In this document: in pieces, positions 47,488 to 55,151 of the stretch
How positions within the stretch are numbered: the stretch's first letter is position 1
Layout: each line of letters begins with the position of its first letter
NCBI GenBank assembly: GCA_022821685.1
Contig: JAJEDD010000042.1
Location: 61,102-125,101, forward strand
Direction: 5' to 3'
DNA length: 64,000 nucleotides
From: Acidimicrobiia bacterium
Lineage (GTDB): Bacteria; Actinomycetota; Acidimicrobiia; Acidimicrobiales; Aldehydirespiratoraceae
Notes under the pieces: generated by a model
What the model saw: only the letters and a program-made list of their open reading frames with translations
What the model was told of the DNA's origin: nothing
Database searches by the model: none
Program-made: the position numbers and the translations under genes

Positions 47488-48843
47488 ATGTTCGCTGGCC
47501 ATGATGACGACCGAGGTGGGCGGCTCCCGCCAATGACCGACGGCGATCAACTGCTGGCGGGCACAACCCGCGACCTGCAAGAGCGCGAGGCCCGAGCCTT
47601 CGACTTCGGCAGGGTCGTCCGACGGGTGCCCGACGCAGTGGCCACGCCCCAGACCGTGACCGAAGTGTCCAAACTCGTGCGCGACGCGGCCCAGGCCGGA
47701 ATCCGGCTGGCGATCAGAGGCGGCGGGCACTCCCAGAGCGGGCGGAGCCTCACCGACCGCGGCGCGGTCCTCGACACGACCGGCTTGAACCGGGTCCAGC
47801 CCGCCGGACCGGAAGTGGTGCGGGCCCAGGGCGGGGCCCGCTGGGGCGATGTGGTGGACGCGCTGAAGGGCAGGCGGCGGCTGCCGCAGGTGCTCGTGGA
47901 CATAGGCGAGGTCACCGTGGGCGGCACGCTGGCCGCGGGCGGCGTCGGCACCACCTCGCATCGCTACGGAGCGCAGGTCGAGAATGTGGAACAGCTCGAG
48001 GTGGTGACCGGCGCCGGTGAGCGAGTCCTGTGCTCTCCTACTGAGGACGCCGAGCTATTCGATGCGGTAAGGAGCGGACAGGGACAGTTCGGGATCATCA
48101 CCGAGGCCTGGATCCGGCTGCGCGCGTCGGGGGCGCGGTTCCGGCAGTACGAGCTCCACTACCGCGACTTCGAGCGGCTCGCCGACGACCTCGACCTCCT
48201 GGTGGAGACAAGTCGCTTCGACCATCTGCGGGTGGAACTCCGCCACCACAAGAGGGTGAGCGTTCTGCTCGCCGGCCTCGAATACGACGAGACGCCCGAC
48301 GAGAACCGCGACCTCGCCGGGCTCGGGCACGACGAACTCGTGTACACCCGCGACACTGCCAGCGTCGGCCGAGCCGGGATGTACCCCTCCTGGGCCTTCA
48401 GCTGGCTGCACTACCATCCGTGGCGCGATTGGATGCTGCCGTGGGAGACCCTGCCGACGCTGCTGGCCGAGCCTCCGTTACACCCAGAATCGATGCCGAA
48501 CCCCGGCTGGAGCTGGACTGGGTTCTACCCGGGCGGCAGGGGCGACATCGAGGCGCCGCTGTTCATGCGCCCGCCCCAGAAGCGACTCGTCTTGTACTCC
48601 ATCCTGGCGGTTCTAGGCGAGTTCCAGCACGACAAGACCGTCGAATTCGCCGACAAGCTCAAGGACATCGACCGAGAGCTCGTCGGACTCGGCGCCAAGA
48701 GCTACCTGTCGGGCCAGGTCGACTACAGCCCGCAGCAGTGGCAGCAGCACTACGGCGAGATGCTCGCGCCAGCCGTCCGGTGGAAGCAACAGTTCGATCC
48801 CGACGGCATCTTCCACGCGGCCGGAATGCCCTTCGGGCCCTGA
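47488..48843 (+). CDS. FAD-linked oxidase (berberine bridge / cytokinin dehydrogenase-like), first gene of the RiPP cluster
   Basis: 451-residue flavoprotein of the vanillyl-alcohol-oxidase superfamily. FAD domain includes AIRGGGHSQSGRSLTDRGAV, where His81 sits at the covalent 8-alpha-FAD position, and VTVGGTLAAGGVGTTSHRYG, close to cytokinin dehydrogenases; the usual second Cys linkage of bicovalent members is not seen. C-terminal DYSPQQWQQHYGEMLAPAV. GGGGGAGG seven bases before the ATG fixes the start. It ends 16 bases before the YcaO gene on the same strand, so it may oxidise the peptide product (for example azoline to azole); that role is inference. Confidence 0.78.
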   Translation: MFAGHDDDRGGRLPPMTDGDQLLAGTTRDLQEREARAFDFGRVVRRVPDAVATPQTVTEVSKLVRDAAQAGIRLAIRGGGHSQSGRSLTDRGAVLDTTGLNRVQPAGPEVVRAQGGARWGDVVDALKGRRRLPQVLVDIGEVTVGGTLAAGGVGTTSHRYGAQVENVEQLEVVTGAGERVLCSPTEDAELFDAVRSGQGQFGIITEAWIRLRASGARFRQYELHYRDFERLADDLDLLVETSRFDHLRVELRHHKRVSVLLAGLEYDETPDENRDLAGLGHDELVYTRDTASVGRAGMYPSWAFSWLHYHPWRDWMLPWETLPTLLAEPPLHPESMPNPGWSWTGFYPGGRGDIEAPLFMRPPQKRLVLYSILAVLGEFQHDKTVEFADKLKDIDRELVGLGAKSYLSGQVDYSPQQWQQHYGEMLAPAVRWKQQFDPDGIFHAAGMPFGP

Positions 48844-48859
48844 TGCGGCCCGACCGGCC

Positions 48860-51229
48860 ATGCTGAAACGGACCACCCCCGCCGACCGAGGCCCCATCGA
48901 ACTGCCGATTCTGGTGCCCTGCCTGCAGGCCCGACTGATCGGCGACGAGCAACTGCTGCTCGTCTCGGAAACCTTCAACACCCTCCTCAGAGGCCAGATC
49001 CACTGCGATCTCTTGCCAATGTGCGACGGTCTCCGCACGAGCGCAGAGATCGCCGCCGCGCTCTCGCCGACGCATTCGGCGTCCGAGGTCCGAGCCGCCA
49101 TCACAGCGCTGGCGTCGCGCGGGTATCTGGTGTCGGGCGACTACCGCATGGCGCCGGGTCAGGCCGCGTACTGGTCGTCGCTGGGCGCCTCGCCAAGCTG
49201 GGCGGAGCAGCGGCTCGCTGAGGCAACGGCCGTCGCCGAGGAGCCCATCGCACGCCACCTCGAAGGGCTCGGCATCGACACGGCGACCGACCACCATCAG
49301 GCGACTCCAGCAGCCGGCGATACCCAACACCTCGACGGGCCCGGCATCGCCGCAACCGCCGACCATCCCTCGATATCGGTGGTCGTGTGCGCCGACTATC
49401 TCGACGAGCGCCACACCGTCGTCAACCGCCGCCATCTCGAGTCGGGCACGCCCTGGCTGCTGGTGCGGCCGGGCGGGATGCAGCCGCTGTTCGGGCCGGT
49501 GTTCCGGCCGGCCGACGGTGGCCCGTGCTGGAAATGCATCGCCTACCGCCTCGGCGCCCATCAGGAGGTCCACAACTTCCTGCGCAACCTCGACGAGGGG
49601 AGGGGGCCAAGCGGGGCAGCCCCCGGAGGGCTGGGACCAGCCGAGTCCGAGGCGGTGCGGCCCCGCGCCCTGGAGCCGACCGTGATGGAGGCGGTGTGCG
49701 GTCTGGCCGCAGCCGAGATCGCCAAATGGCTGGTGCTCGACGAACTGGCCCCCATCCACAACAACGCCGTCTCGCTGGATGTGGGCAGCCTCGAGAGCCG
49801 GCAGCATTCCGCCATGCGCCGCCCGCAGTGCCGGGCCTGCGGCGACGAGGCCCTGTACCGCCCCGACCGTCCGGCCCAGCCGGTGCGATTGCAGTCAAGC
49901 CCCACACCCGTACACAACAGCGGAGGCCGCCGAGCCGTGGCGCCCGAGGCGACCCTGGCCAAGTACCGCCATCTGGTCAGCCCGATCACCGGCGTAGTGA
50001 CCTGGATCACCCGCACCACCGACGCAGCCGACCCGTGGCTGCACGTCTATTGGGCCGGCAACAACTACGCGCTCGGAAGCCGCAACCTCAGCTCGCTGCG
50101 GCGCAGCCTGCGAAGCAAGAGCGCCGGCAAGGGCAGCACCCCGCAGCAGTCGGAGGCGAGCGCCCTCTGCGAGGCGATCGAGCGCTACAGCGGTGCCTTC
50201 CACGGCGATGAGATCCGCAGCCGGCGCAGCCTGGTCCACTTCGAGCGAGCCGCAGAGTCCGAAGCGATCCACCCCAACGACGTCCAGCTCTTCAGCGACC
50301 GCCAATTCGACGACGCCGAACTGATCAACGCCGCCGGCCATCCCTACAACTTCGTTCCGCCCCGGCTCGATCCCGAGACCGAGATCGACTGGTCGCCGGT
50401 GTGGTCGCTCACCCAGCAGAGGCACCGCTATCTGCCCACTGCGATCCTCTACGGCATGGCGGGCGAGGCCGACGGCTCCGGGCTCAGAGCCGACTCCAAC
50501 GGCTGCGCCGCGGGCAACACACTCGAGGAGGCGATCCTTCAGGGGTTCCTCGAGCTCACTGAACGCGACGCCTTCGCCATCTGGTGGTACAACCGGCTGC
50601 GGCTGCCCGAAGTGGACCTGTCGAGCTTCGACGACGAGTACCTGGCCACCGCCGCCGCCTACTACGGGCGCCTGGAGCGCGAGATGTGGGTGCTCGACGC
50701 CACCGGCGACTTCGGCATCCCGGTCTTCGTTTCCGTCTCACGCCGCACCGGCGCCGACACCGAGGACATCCTCTACGGGGCAGGAGCGCACCCCGATCCC
50801 CACATTGCGGCACTGCGAGCGGTGTGCGAACTGAACCAGTGCCTGCAATGGGTGACCGGCGCCCTCAACGACCCCCCGACCCGTCAGTGGTGGCAGACCG
50901 GCAAGCTGGCGGACCACCGGTGGCTGGCGCCGGCCGGCGACCGTGCGCCGCGAGGCCGAGCGGACTATCCGGTTCCCGACACCACCGACACCCGCGATGA
51001 CCTCCAGCACTGCCGAGCGCTCGTCGAGGCTCGCGGCATGGAGTTCCTCGTGCTCGACCAGACCCGGCCCGACATCGGCATGCCGGTGGCCCGGGTCATA
51101 GTGCCGGGCATGCGCCACTTCTGGGCCCGCTTCGCGCCCGGGCGGCTGTTCGATGTGCCCGTGAAGATGGGTTGGCGCCACCGCCCGCTAGCTGAGGACC
51201 AACTGAATCCTGTCCCGGTGTTAGCCTGA
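48860..51229 (+). CDS. Fused E1-like / YcaO cyclodehydratase
   Basis: 789 residues. Residues about 10-95 form an RRE-like winged helix for leader binding; about 170-335 an E1/ThiF-like domain with zinc cysteines C223/C226 (CWKC) and C324/C327 (CRAC). The YcaO domain begins near 362. ATP-site motifs are SEASALCEAIERYSG (431-445), ADSNGCAAGNTLEEAI and GFLELTERDAFAIWWYNR. The C-terminus LNPVPVLA resembles the Pro-rich ends of azoline-forming YcaO enzymes. Such fusions convert Cys, Ser or Thr in a RiPP core to (methyl)oxazoline or thiazoline using ATP. The only candidate substrate here is the leader peptide at 52384-52668. Confidence 0.9.
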   Translation: MLKRTTPADRGPIELPILVPCLQARLIGDEQLLLVSETFNTLLRGQIHCDLLPMCDGLRTSAEIAAALSPTHSASEVRAAITALASRGYLVSGDYRMAPGQAAYWSSLGASPSWAEQRLAEATAVAEEPIARHLEGLGIDTATDHHQATPAAGDTQHLDGPGIAATADHPSISVVVCADYLDERHTVVNRRHLESGTPWLLVRPGGMQPLFGPVFRPADGGPCWKCIAYRLGAHQEVHNFLRNLDEGRGPSGAAPGGLGPAESEAVRPRALEPTVMEAVCGLAAAEIAKWLVLDELAPIHNNAVSLDVGSLESRQHSAMRRPQCRACGDEALYRPDRPAQPVRLQSSPTPVHNSGGRRAVAPEATLAKYRHLVSPITGVVTWITRTTDAADPWLHVYWAGNNYALGSRNLSSLRRSLRSKSAGKGSTPQQSEASALCEAIERYSGAFHGDEIRSRRSLVHFERAAESEAIHPNDVQLFSDRQFDDAELINAAGHPYNFVPPRLDPETEIDWSPVWSLTQQRHRYLPTAILYGMAGEADGSGLRADSNGCAAGNTLEEAILQGFLELTERDAFAIWWYNRLRLPEVDLSSFDDEYLATAAAYYGRLEREMWVLDATGDFGIPVFVSVSRRTGADTEDILYGAGAHPDPHIAALRAVCELNQCLQWVTGALNDPPTRQWWQTGKLADHRWLAPAGDRAPRGRADYPVPDTTDTRDDLQHCRALVEARGMEFLVLDQTRPDIGMPVARVIVPGMRHFWARFAPGRLFDVPVKMGWRHRPLAEDQLNPVPVLA

Positions 51230-51258
51230 ACCGCGCTCTGAACAAGAAGCGGGAAGCG

Positions 51259-52365
51259 ATGACAGCGACGGAAGCGACGGAGGTGGAGCGGGCTCGAGCC
51301 GCGATAGAAGAGCACATGCTGGCCCAGGCCGACTCCGTCGGCGAACTGCTGGAGCAGTTCAAGGGCCGGATTCCCGCCGCACTCATCGACGGCGCCGGAT
51401 GGAACAGGCTGGTCGAGCGGGCCAACTCGCTGCCCATCAGCCTCGCCACCTCCGGTTTCGGGTTCGAGTTTCGGCTGCATGAAGCCGAGCCGAGCGCCGA
51501 TCTGGGCGTAGCGCTGTTCCAAGGCAGCCCGTCGGCGATGCACTTCAAGCAATGGGCGCAGTCTCAGCCCGAAGACTCGTACGCCGCCGCGGTCGTCGAC
51601 CTACTGCGCGAGATGGAGCGTGACAGGATCTCGCTGCATGGCATCGCCCACGCCAAGCTGCTGCTCGAATACGACATCGATCCGGAGCCCTTCCCCGATC
51701 CGGGAATCTTTCTTTATCCCAGCGCCGATTTGCCCGGCGAGGTCCAGACAACCGAGGACCTCAGCGACATCACCGACGCGGTGGTCGGCGCTTGCGGATG
51801 GGCGCCCGACACCGACGAGCGGCGACACGCCGAACGACTGTTCGAGGCGAAGCCGCCAAGCGCTCATGTCGGCACCGTAGGCGGCTTTCCTGGCCGAGCG
51901 AGAGCCTTGCGAGTCGGTATAACCCACCTCAAGAACACCGCTGAACTCACATCGTTCTTGAAGCGGGCGGGCTGGCCGGGGCGCTGCGAGGACGTCGCCC
52001 CGTTCGTCGGAGACCTCGAGTCGCAGAACGCCTTCGACTACTTGGCGGCGCACCTCGATGTCGACGCCGACGGCGTGCGGCCGGAACTGGGTGTGAGCTA
52101 TTACCCCCCGAGCGCCCAATGGTTGAAGGACATCCAGCCGTGGGCAAACCTCATCGACGGCCTGGGCGCCTCGGGACTGGCAGTGCCCGAGAAAATGGCC
52201 GCCATTGCGGAGTCATGGGTGGGCACAGAAGCGGTGTTCGGGCGCCGCGGAATGATGCTCGCAGTGAGGGGGATACACCATTTCAAGACAACGCTGATCG
52301 GTGACCGCGTCGAAGCTGTCAAGGCCTACGTGTTCTGTTGGTTGTCGGGGGGATTCACCCCCTGA
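51259..52365 (+). CDS. Unrecognised protein with three GIxHxK motifs, in the RiPP cluster
   Basis: 368 residues, soluble, no family recognised by eye. GIAHAK at 128-133, GITHLK at 220-225 and GIHHFK at 338-343 recur in similar contexts before beta-strand-like stretches (LLLEYDID, AYVFCWL), suggesting a pseudo-threefold or duplicated fold. Another strand-like segment is ELGVSYYPPSAQWLKDI. An ABBA-type prenyltransferase or other repeat-built modifying enzyme is conceivable but not supported beyond shape. GCGGGAAGCG just before the ATG is a ribosome site that appears derived from the dispersed repeat. Ends at a hairpin facing the leader peptide gene. Its position between the cyclodehydratase and the leader argues for a modification role. 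Confidence 0.75.
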   Translation: MTATEATEVERARAAIEEHMLAQADSVGELLEQFKGRIPAALIDGAGWNRLVERANSLPISLATSGFGFEFRLHEAEPSADLGVALFQGSPSAMHFKQWAQSQPEDSYAAAVVDLLREMERDRISLHGIAHAKLLLEYDIDPEPFPDPGIFLYPSADLPGEVQTTEDLSDITDAVVGACGWAPDTDERRHAERLFEAKPPSAHVGTVGGFPGRARALRVGITHLKNTAELTSFLKRAGWPGRCEDVAPFVGDLESQNAFDYLAAHLDVDADGVRPELGVSYYPPSAQWLKDIQPWANLIDGLGASGLAVPEKMAAIAESWVGTEAVFGRRGMMLAVRGIHHFKTTLIGDRVEAVKAYVFCWLSGGFTP

Positions 52366-52368
52366 CAA
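52342..52368. terminator. Hairpin between convergent RiPP genes
   Basis: TTGTCGGGGGG, loop ATTCA, CCCCCTGACAA: 11 pairs including one G-T. It spans the stop of the 368-residue gene and lies 15 bases before the leader peptide stop. No T-run on the plus strand, so termination may be factor-dependent. Confidence 0.55.
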
Positions 52369-52383
52369 AAGCGCGACTGTCGC

Positions 52384-52668
52384 TCAGCCGGAGCAGGAAA
52401 GTCCCGCGGCGATCGCTTCCAGTCGCTCCTCGTCAAGTTCAATCGCATCGGTGTCGGGGGGCAGGACAAGATGCAGGTCGTTCAGACTGCTCTCATGCAC
52501 CTGAATGCTGACGATCTCAGGCACGTCGATGCCGAACTCCTGCTTGATGGTCACCTTCGGATCGGCAACGAGCTGGGCACGGAAGTCGGCATCCTCGCCG
52601 GCTCGAGCGATCAACTGGCGCTGAATCTCTTCGGTTGTCTGAATGGCTGACTGCACCATGGTGTTCAT
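52384..52668 (-). CDS. NHLP-type RiPP precursor with very short core
   Basis: 94 residues from the ATG at 52668, preceded by GGGGGAAG at five bases. Residues about 15-70 match the nitrile-hydratase-alpha-like leader: ARAGEDADFRAQLVADPKV, IKQEFGIDVPEIVSIQV, NDLHLVLP. The end, LDEERLEAIAAGLSCSG, carries the usual xEELEAVAGG-like cleavage zone, here AIAAG. If the C39 peptidase cuts after AG, the core is LSCSG, with one Cys and two Ser as possible heterocycle sites. Encoded on the opposite strand to all modification and export genes. Confidence 0.88.
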   Translation of the reverse strand: MNTMVQSAIQTTEEIQRQLIARAGEDADFRAQLVADPKVTIKQEFGIDVPEIVSIQVHESSLNDLHLVLPPDTDAIELDEERLEAIAAGLSCSG

Positions 52669-52764
52669 ATTGCTTCCCCCGTGGGTGATTGGGCACACTT
52701 GAGGGGGCAACGTTACGCCATTGCGTCCCCGTCGGCAACAAGGCTAGAGAAACCGGCTGACTTT
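52669..52764. promoter_or_regulatory. Divergent control region of the RiPP cluster
   Basis: 96 bases between the leader gene (leftward) and the export genes (rightward). Must hold promoters for both, or at least for the leader. Only the leader ribosome site GGGGGA is clear; no strong -35/-10 pair could be singled out. Confidence 0.4.
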
Positions 52765-52959
52765 ATGTTCAACAACCCGTTCCGAGAGCAGGCCATCGCG
52801 GGAAGATCCAACCGCCAACAACTCGACCATCTGCTTCGCGTCACCGCGGCCCATGAACGCGCCGTGGGGGCCGCGGTTGGATTGATTCTTCTCGGCGTCG
52901 CCGTGTGGGTTTACTTCGGCGGGCAATACTCTCCCACCGCCCTGTTCGGCTTCGGATAG
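52765..52959 (+). CDS. NHLM HlyD-type fusion protein reduced to its N-terminal membrane stub
   Basis: 64 residues from the ATG at 52765: MFNNPFREQAIAGRSNRQQL, then a helix ending DHLLRVTAAHE, one membrane segment (VGAAVGLILLGVAVWVYFGG) and a short tail. This matches the opening of NHLM HlyD secretion proteins (FRKEAL..SSPEQLD.LL.VTSP, then a membrane helix) but stops where the long periplasmic adaptor should begin. The stop is five bases before the exporter gene. In a cell without an outer membrane the adaptor may be dispensable, leaving a small exporter subunit (inference). Confidence 0.72.
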   Translation: MFNNPFREQAIAGRSNRQQLDHLLRVTAAHERAVGAAVGLILLGVAVWVYFGGQYSPTALFGFG

Positions 52960-52964
52960 ACCCG

Positions 52965-55151
52965 ATGGCCGACGACAGGCAGGGTGGCCGGGTCGTCACT
53001 CCCCTCTTCCTGCAAACCCACGCAACCGAGTGCGGCGCGGCCTGCCTCGGCAGCGTGCTGGCCCATTTCGGGCGCTGGGAGCCGCTTACGGACTTGCGCG
53101 AGACGTGTGAGGTCGGACGGGACGGATCGACGGCCGCCGGGCTGATGCGGGCGGGACGGCACTACGGTCTCGAAGGTTCGGGCTGGAGCGCGCCGGTGGA
53201 CCGCCTCAAGCAGATGCCGATGCCGATGATCCTCTTCTGGGAGTTCAACCACTTCGTGGTGCTGGAGGGATTCGACGGCAAGTGGGTCTATCTGAACGAC
53301 CCGGCCTCGGGACACCGCAGGCTCACCCCCCAAGAGTTCGACGAGGGGTTCACCGGGGTGGCCCTGACCTTGAAGCCGAGCCCGGAGTTCGAGCCCGGAG
53401 GGGCGCCCGCCGGGCTGCTGCGGCGCCTGCCCGCCTGGTTGAGCGGCTCCTGGAGTCCGCTGGTGTGGGCCATCGTCTGCGGGCTGGCCCTGGCGGTGAT
53501 CGCCCTGGCCGCGCCGCTGACCGCCGGCCTGTTCATCGACCGCGTGCTCGCCGAGGGCGAATCGTGGGGCTACGGCCTGGCCGGGGCGCTGGCCGCGGCG
53601 GGACTGGCCGTGTACGGCGTCTCCTGGCTGAAGCAGCGCTTGCTGGGGCGGCTGGCGACCCGCGTCTCGATCGCCCTCGGCAACCGCACCGTGTCGCATC
53701 TGTTGCGTCTGCCCATCGACTATTTCAGCCACCGGCTGGTCGGTGACCTGACCGCCCGCATCCTGTCGGTCGACAAAGTTGCCCAGGGCCTGTCGGAACG
53801 CTTCGGCGGCATGCTGGTCGACGTCGCCATGAGCGCGGTGTTCCTGGTGGCCATGGCCGCCTACGACCCCCTGCTGGCCGCGGCGGTGCTGCTGCTGGCG
53901 GTATTGGGGGTGCTGCTGCTGCGCCCGGTGGCCCGCAGCCGCGCCGACGCGGCCTCGGCCCTGCGCCGCGAGCAGGGCCTGCTGGCCGGCATCAGCACCA
54001 TCATGGTGAGCCAGGCCGACAACCTGCGCATGGCGGCCGCCGAGGACCACATGTTCGCCCGCTGGAGCGGCCATCAGGCCCGCGAGCTGCAGACCCGCCA
54101 GCGCTTCTTCGAGCTGAGCAACCTCATGGCCGTCGCCCCGGACCTGTTCATGTTCCTGGGGAGCGCGGCGGTGCTGGCGCTGGGCGCCACCAGGGTCACC
54201 GACAGCGACTTGACGCTGGGCGGGCTGGTGGCCGTCTACCTCGTGGCGCTCATGTTCCTGGAGCCGGTGGGGCGCTTCGCCGAGTTCGCCCACGAGCGCC
54301 AGACCCTGGTGACCGACATGCAGCGCCTCGACGACATCACCGAGACGCCGGTTGATCCGGGCGCGGCCCGCCGCACCGAGCCGTCGCAGTCGATCGCCAC
54401 CGTCGGCGGTCGGCTGCGCCTGGCCGGCCATGTCGACCTGCGCGGCGTGACCTTCGGCTACAACCGCAACCGACCACCGCTGATCAAGGATTTCAGCCTC
54501 GCCTTCGAGCCGGGCCAGCGGGTGGCGGTGGTGGGTCCGAGCGGATCGGGAAAGTCGACGCTGTCGCGCCTGGTGGCGGGCCTGCTGCACCCCTGGTCGG
54601 GTGAGATCCGCTTCGACGGTCGGTCCCGCGACGAGATTCCCCACGAGGTGCTGACCCGCTCCGTGTCGATGGTGGACCAGCGCACCGTCCTGTTCTCGGC
54701 CACCGTGCGAGACAACCTGGCGTTGTGGAACCCGGCCGTTCTCGACGACGACCTGGTCGCCGCGGCCCGCGACGCCGCCATCCACGACGACATCCTCAAA
54801 CGGCCCGGCGGCTACGGGGCAGAGGTGGAGGAGGACGGGGTCAACTTCAGCGGCGGGCAGCGCCAGCGCCTGGAGATTGCCCGGGCCCTGGTTCCCAATC
54901 CGACGGTGCTGATCCTCGACGAGGCCACCAGCGCGCTCGACGCCACCACCGAGGTCTCCGTCGACGACGCGCTGCGCCGCCGGGGCGTGAGCTGCCTGAT
55001 CATCGCCCACCGGCTGAGCACGGTGCGCGACTGCGACCAGATCATCGTGCTCGATGCGGGCACGGCGGTGCAGCGAGGCACCCACGACGAGTTGATGGCC
55101 GACACCGACGGCGTCTACCACCGCCTGGTCCACACGGAGCTGGCCGAATGA
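52965..55151 (+). CDS. NHLM peptidase-containing ABC exporter (C39)
   Basis: 728 residues. N-terminal C39 peptidase: oxyanion Gln17, catalytic Cys23 in QTHATECGAACLG, His96 in NHFVVLEG and Asp112 in LNDPASG. Six-helix ABC membrane domain (about 165-440). ATPase with VVGPSGSGKSTLSRLVAG, NFSGGQRQRLEIARAL and VLILDEATSALD. It is expected to cut the leader at the double-Gly-like site and export the product. ATG at 52965, five bases after the stub gene; its stop overlaps the next ABC gene (ATGA at 55148-55151). Confidence 0.93.
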   Translation: MADDRQGGRVVTPLFLQTHATECGAACLGSVLAHFGRWEPLTDLRETCEVGRDGSTAAGLMRAGRHYGLEGSGWSAPVDRLKQMPMPMILFWEFNHFVVLEGFDGKWVYLNDPASGHRRLTPQEFDEGFTGVALTLKPSPEFEPGGAPAGLLRRLPAWLSGSWSPLVWAIVCGLALAVIALAAPLTAGLFIDRVLAEGESWGYGLAGALAAAGLAVYGVSWLKQRLLGRLATRVSIALGNRTVSHLLRLPIDYFSHRLVGDLTARILSVDKVAQGLSERFGGMLVDVAMSAVFLVAMAAYDPLLAAAVLLLAVLGVLLLRPVARSRADAASALRREQGLLAGISTIMVSQADNLRMAAAEDHMFARWSGHQARELQTRQRFFELSNLMAVAPDLFMFLGSAAVLALGATRVTDSDLTLGGLVAVYLVALMFLEPVGRFAEFAHERQTLVTDMQRLDDITETPVDPGAARRTEPSQSIATVGGRLRLAGHVDLRGVTFGYNRNRPPLIKDFSLAFEPGQRVAVVGPSGSGKSTLSRLVAGLLHPWSGEIRFDGRSRDEIPHEVLTRSVSMVDQRTVLFSATVRDNLALWNPAVLDDDLVAAARDAAIHDDILKRPGGYGAEVEEDGVNFSGGQRQRLEIARALVPNPTVLILDEATSALDATTEVSVDDALRRRGVSCLIIAHRLSTVRDCDQIIVLDAGTAVQRGTHDELMADTDGVYHRLVHTELAE

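Noticed and set aside
52681..52764. Longer start (GTG at 52681) for the HlyD stub
   Set aside because: The extra 28 residues have no similarity to the family and would fill the only space for the divergent promoters.
54725..55147. N-terminal extension of the second NHLM ABC protein
   Set aside because: Overlaps the ATPase domain of the first exporter in another frame; Arg/Pro-rich noise. The ATG at 55148 overlaps the upstream stop and fits the family.
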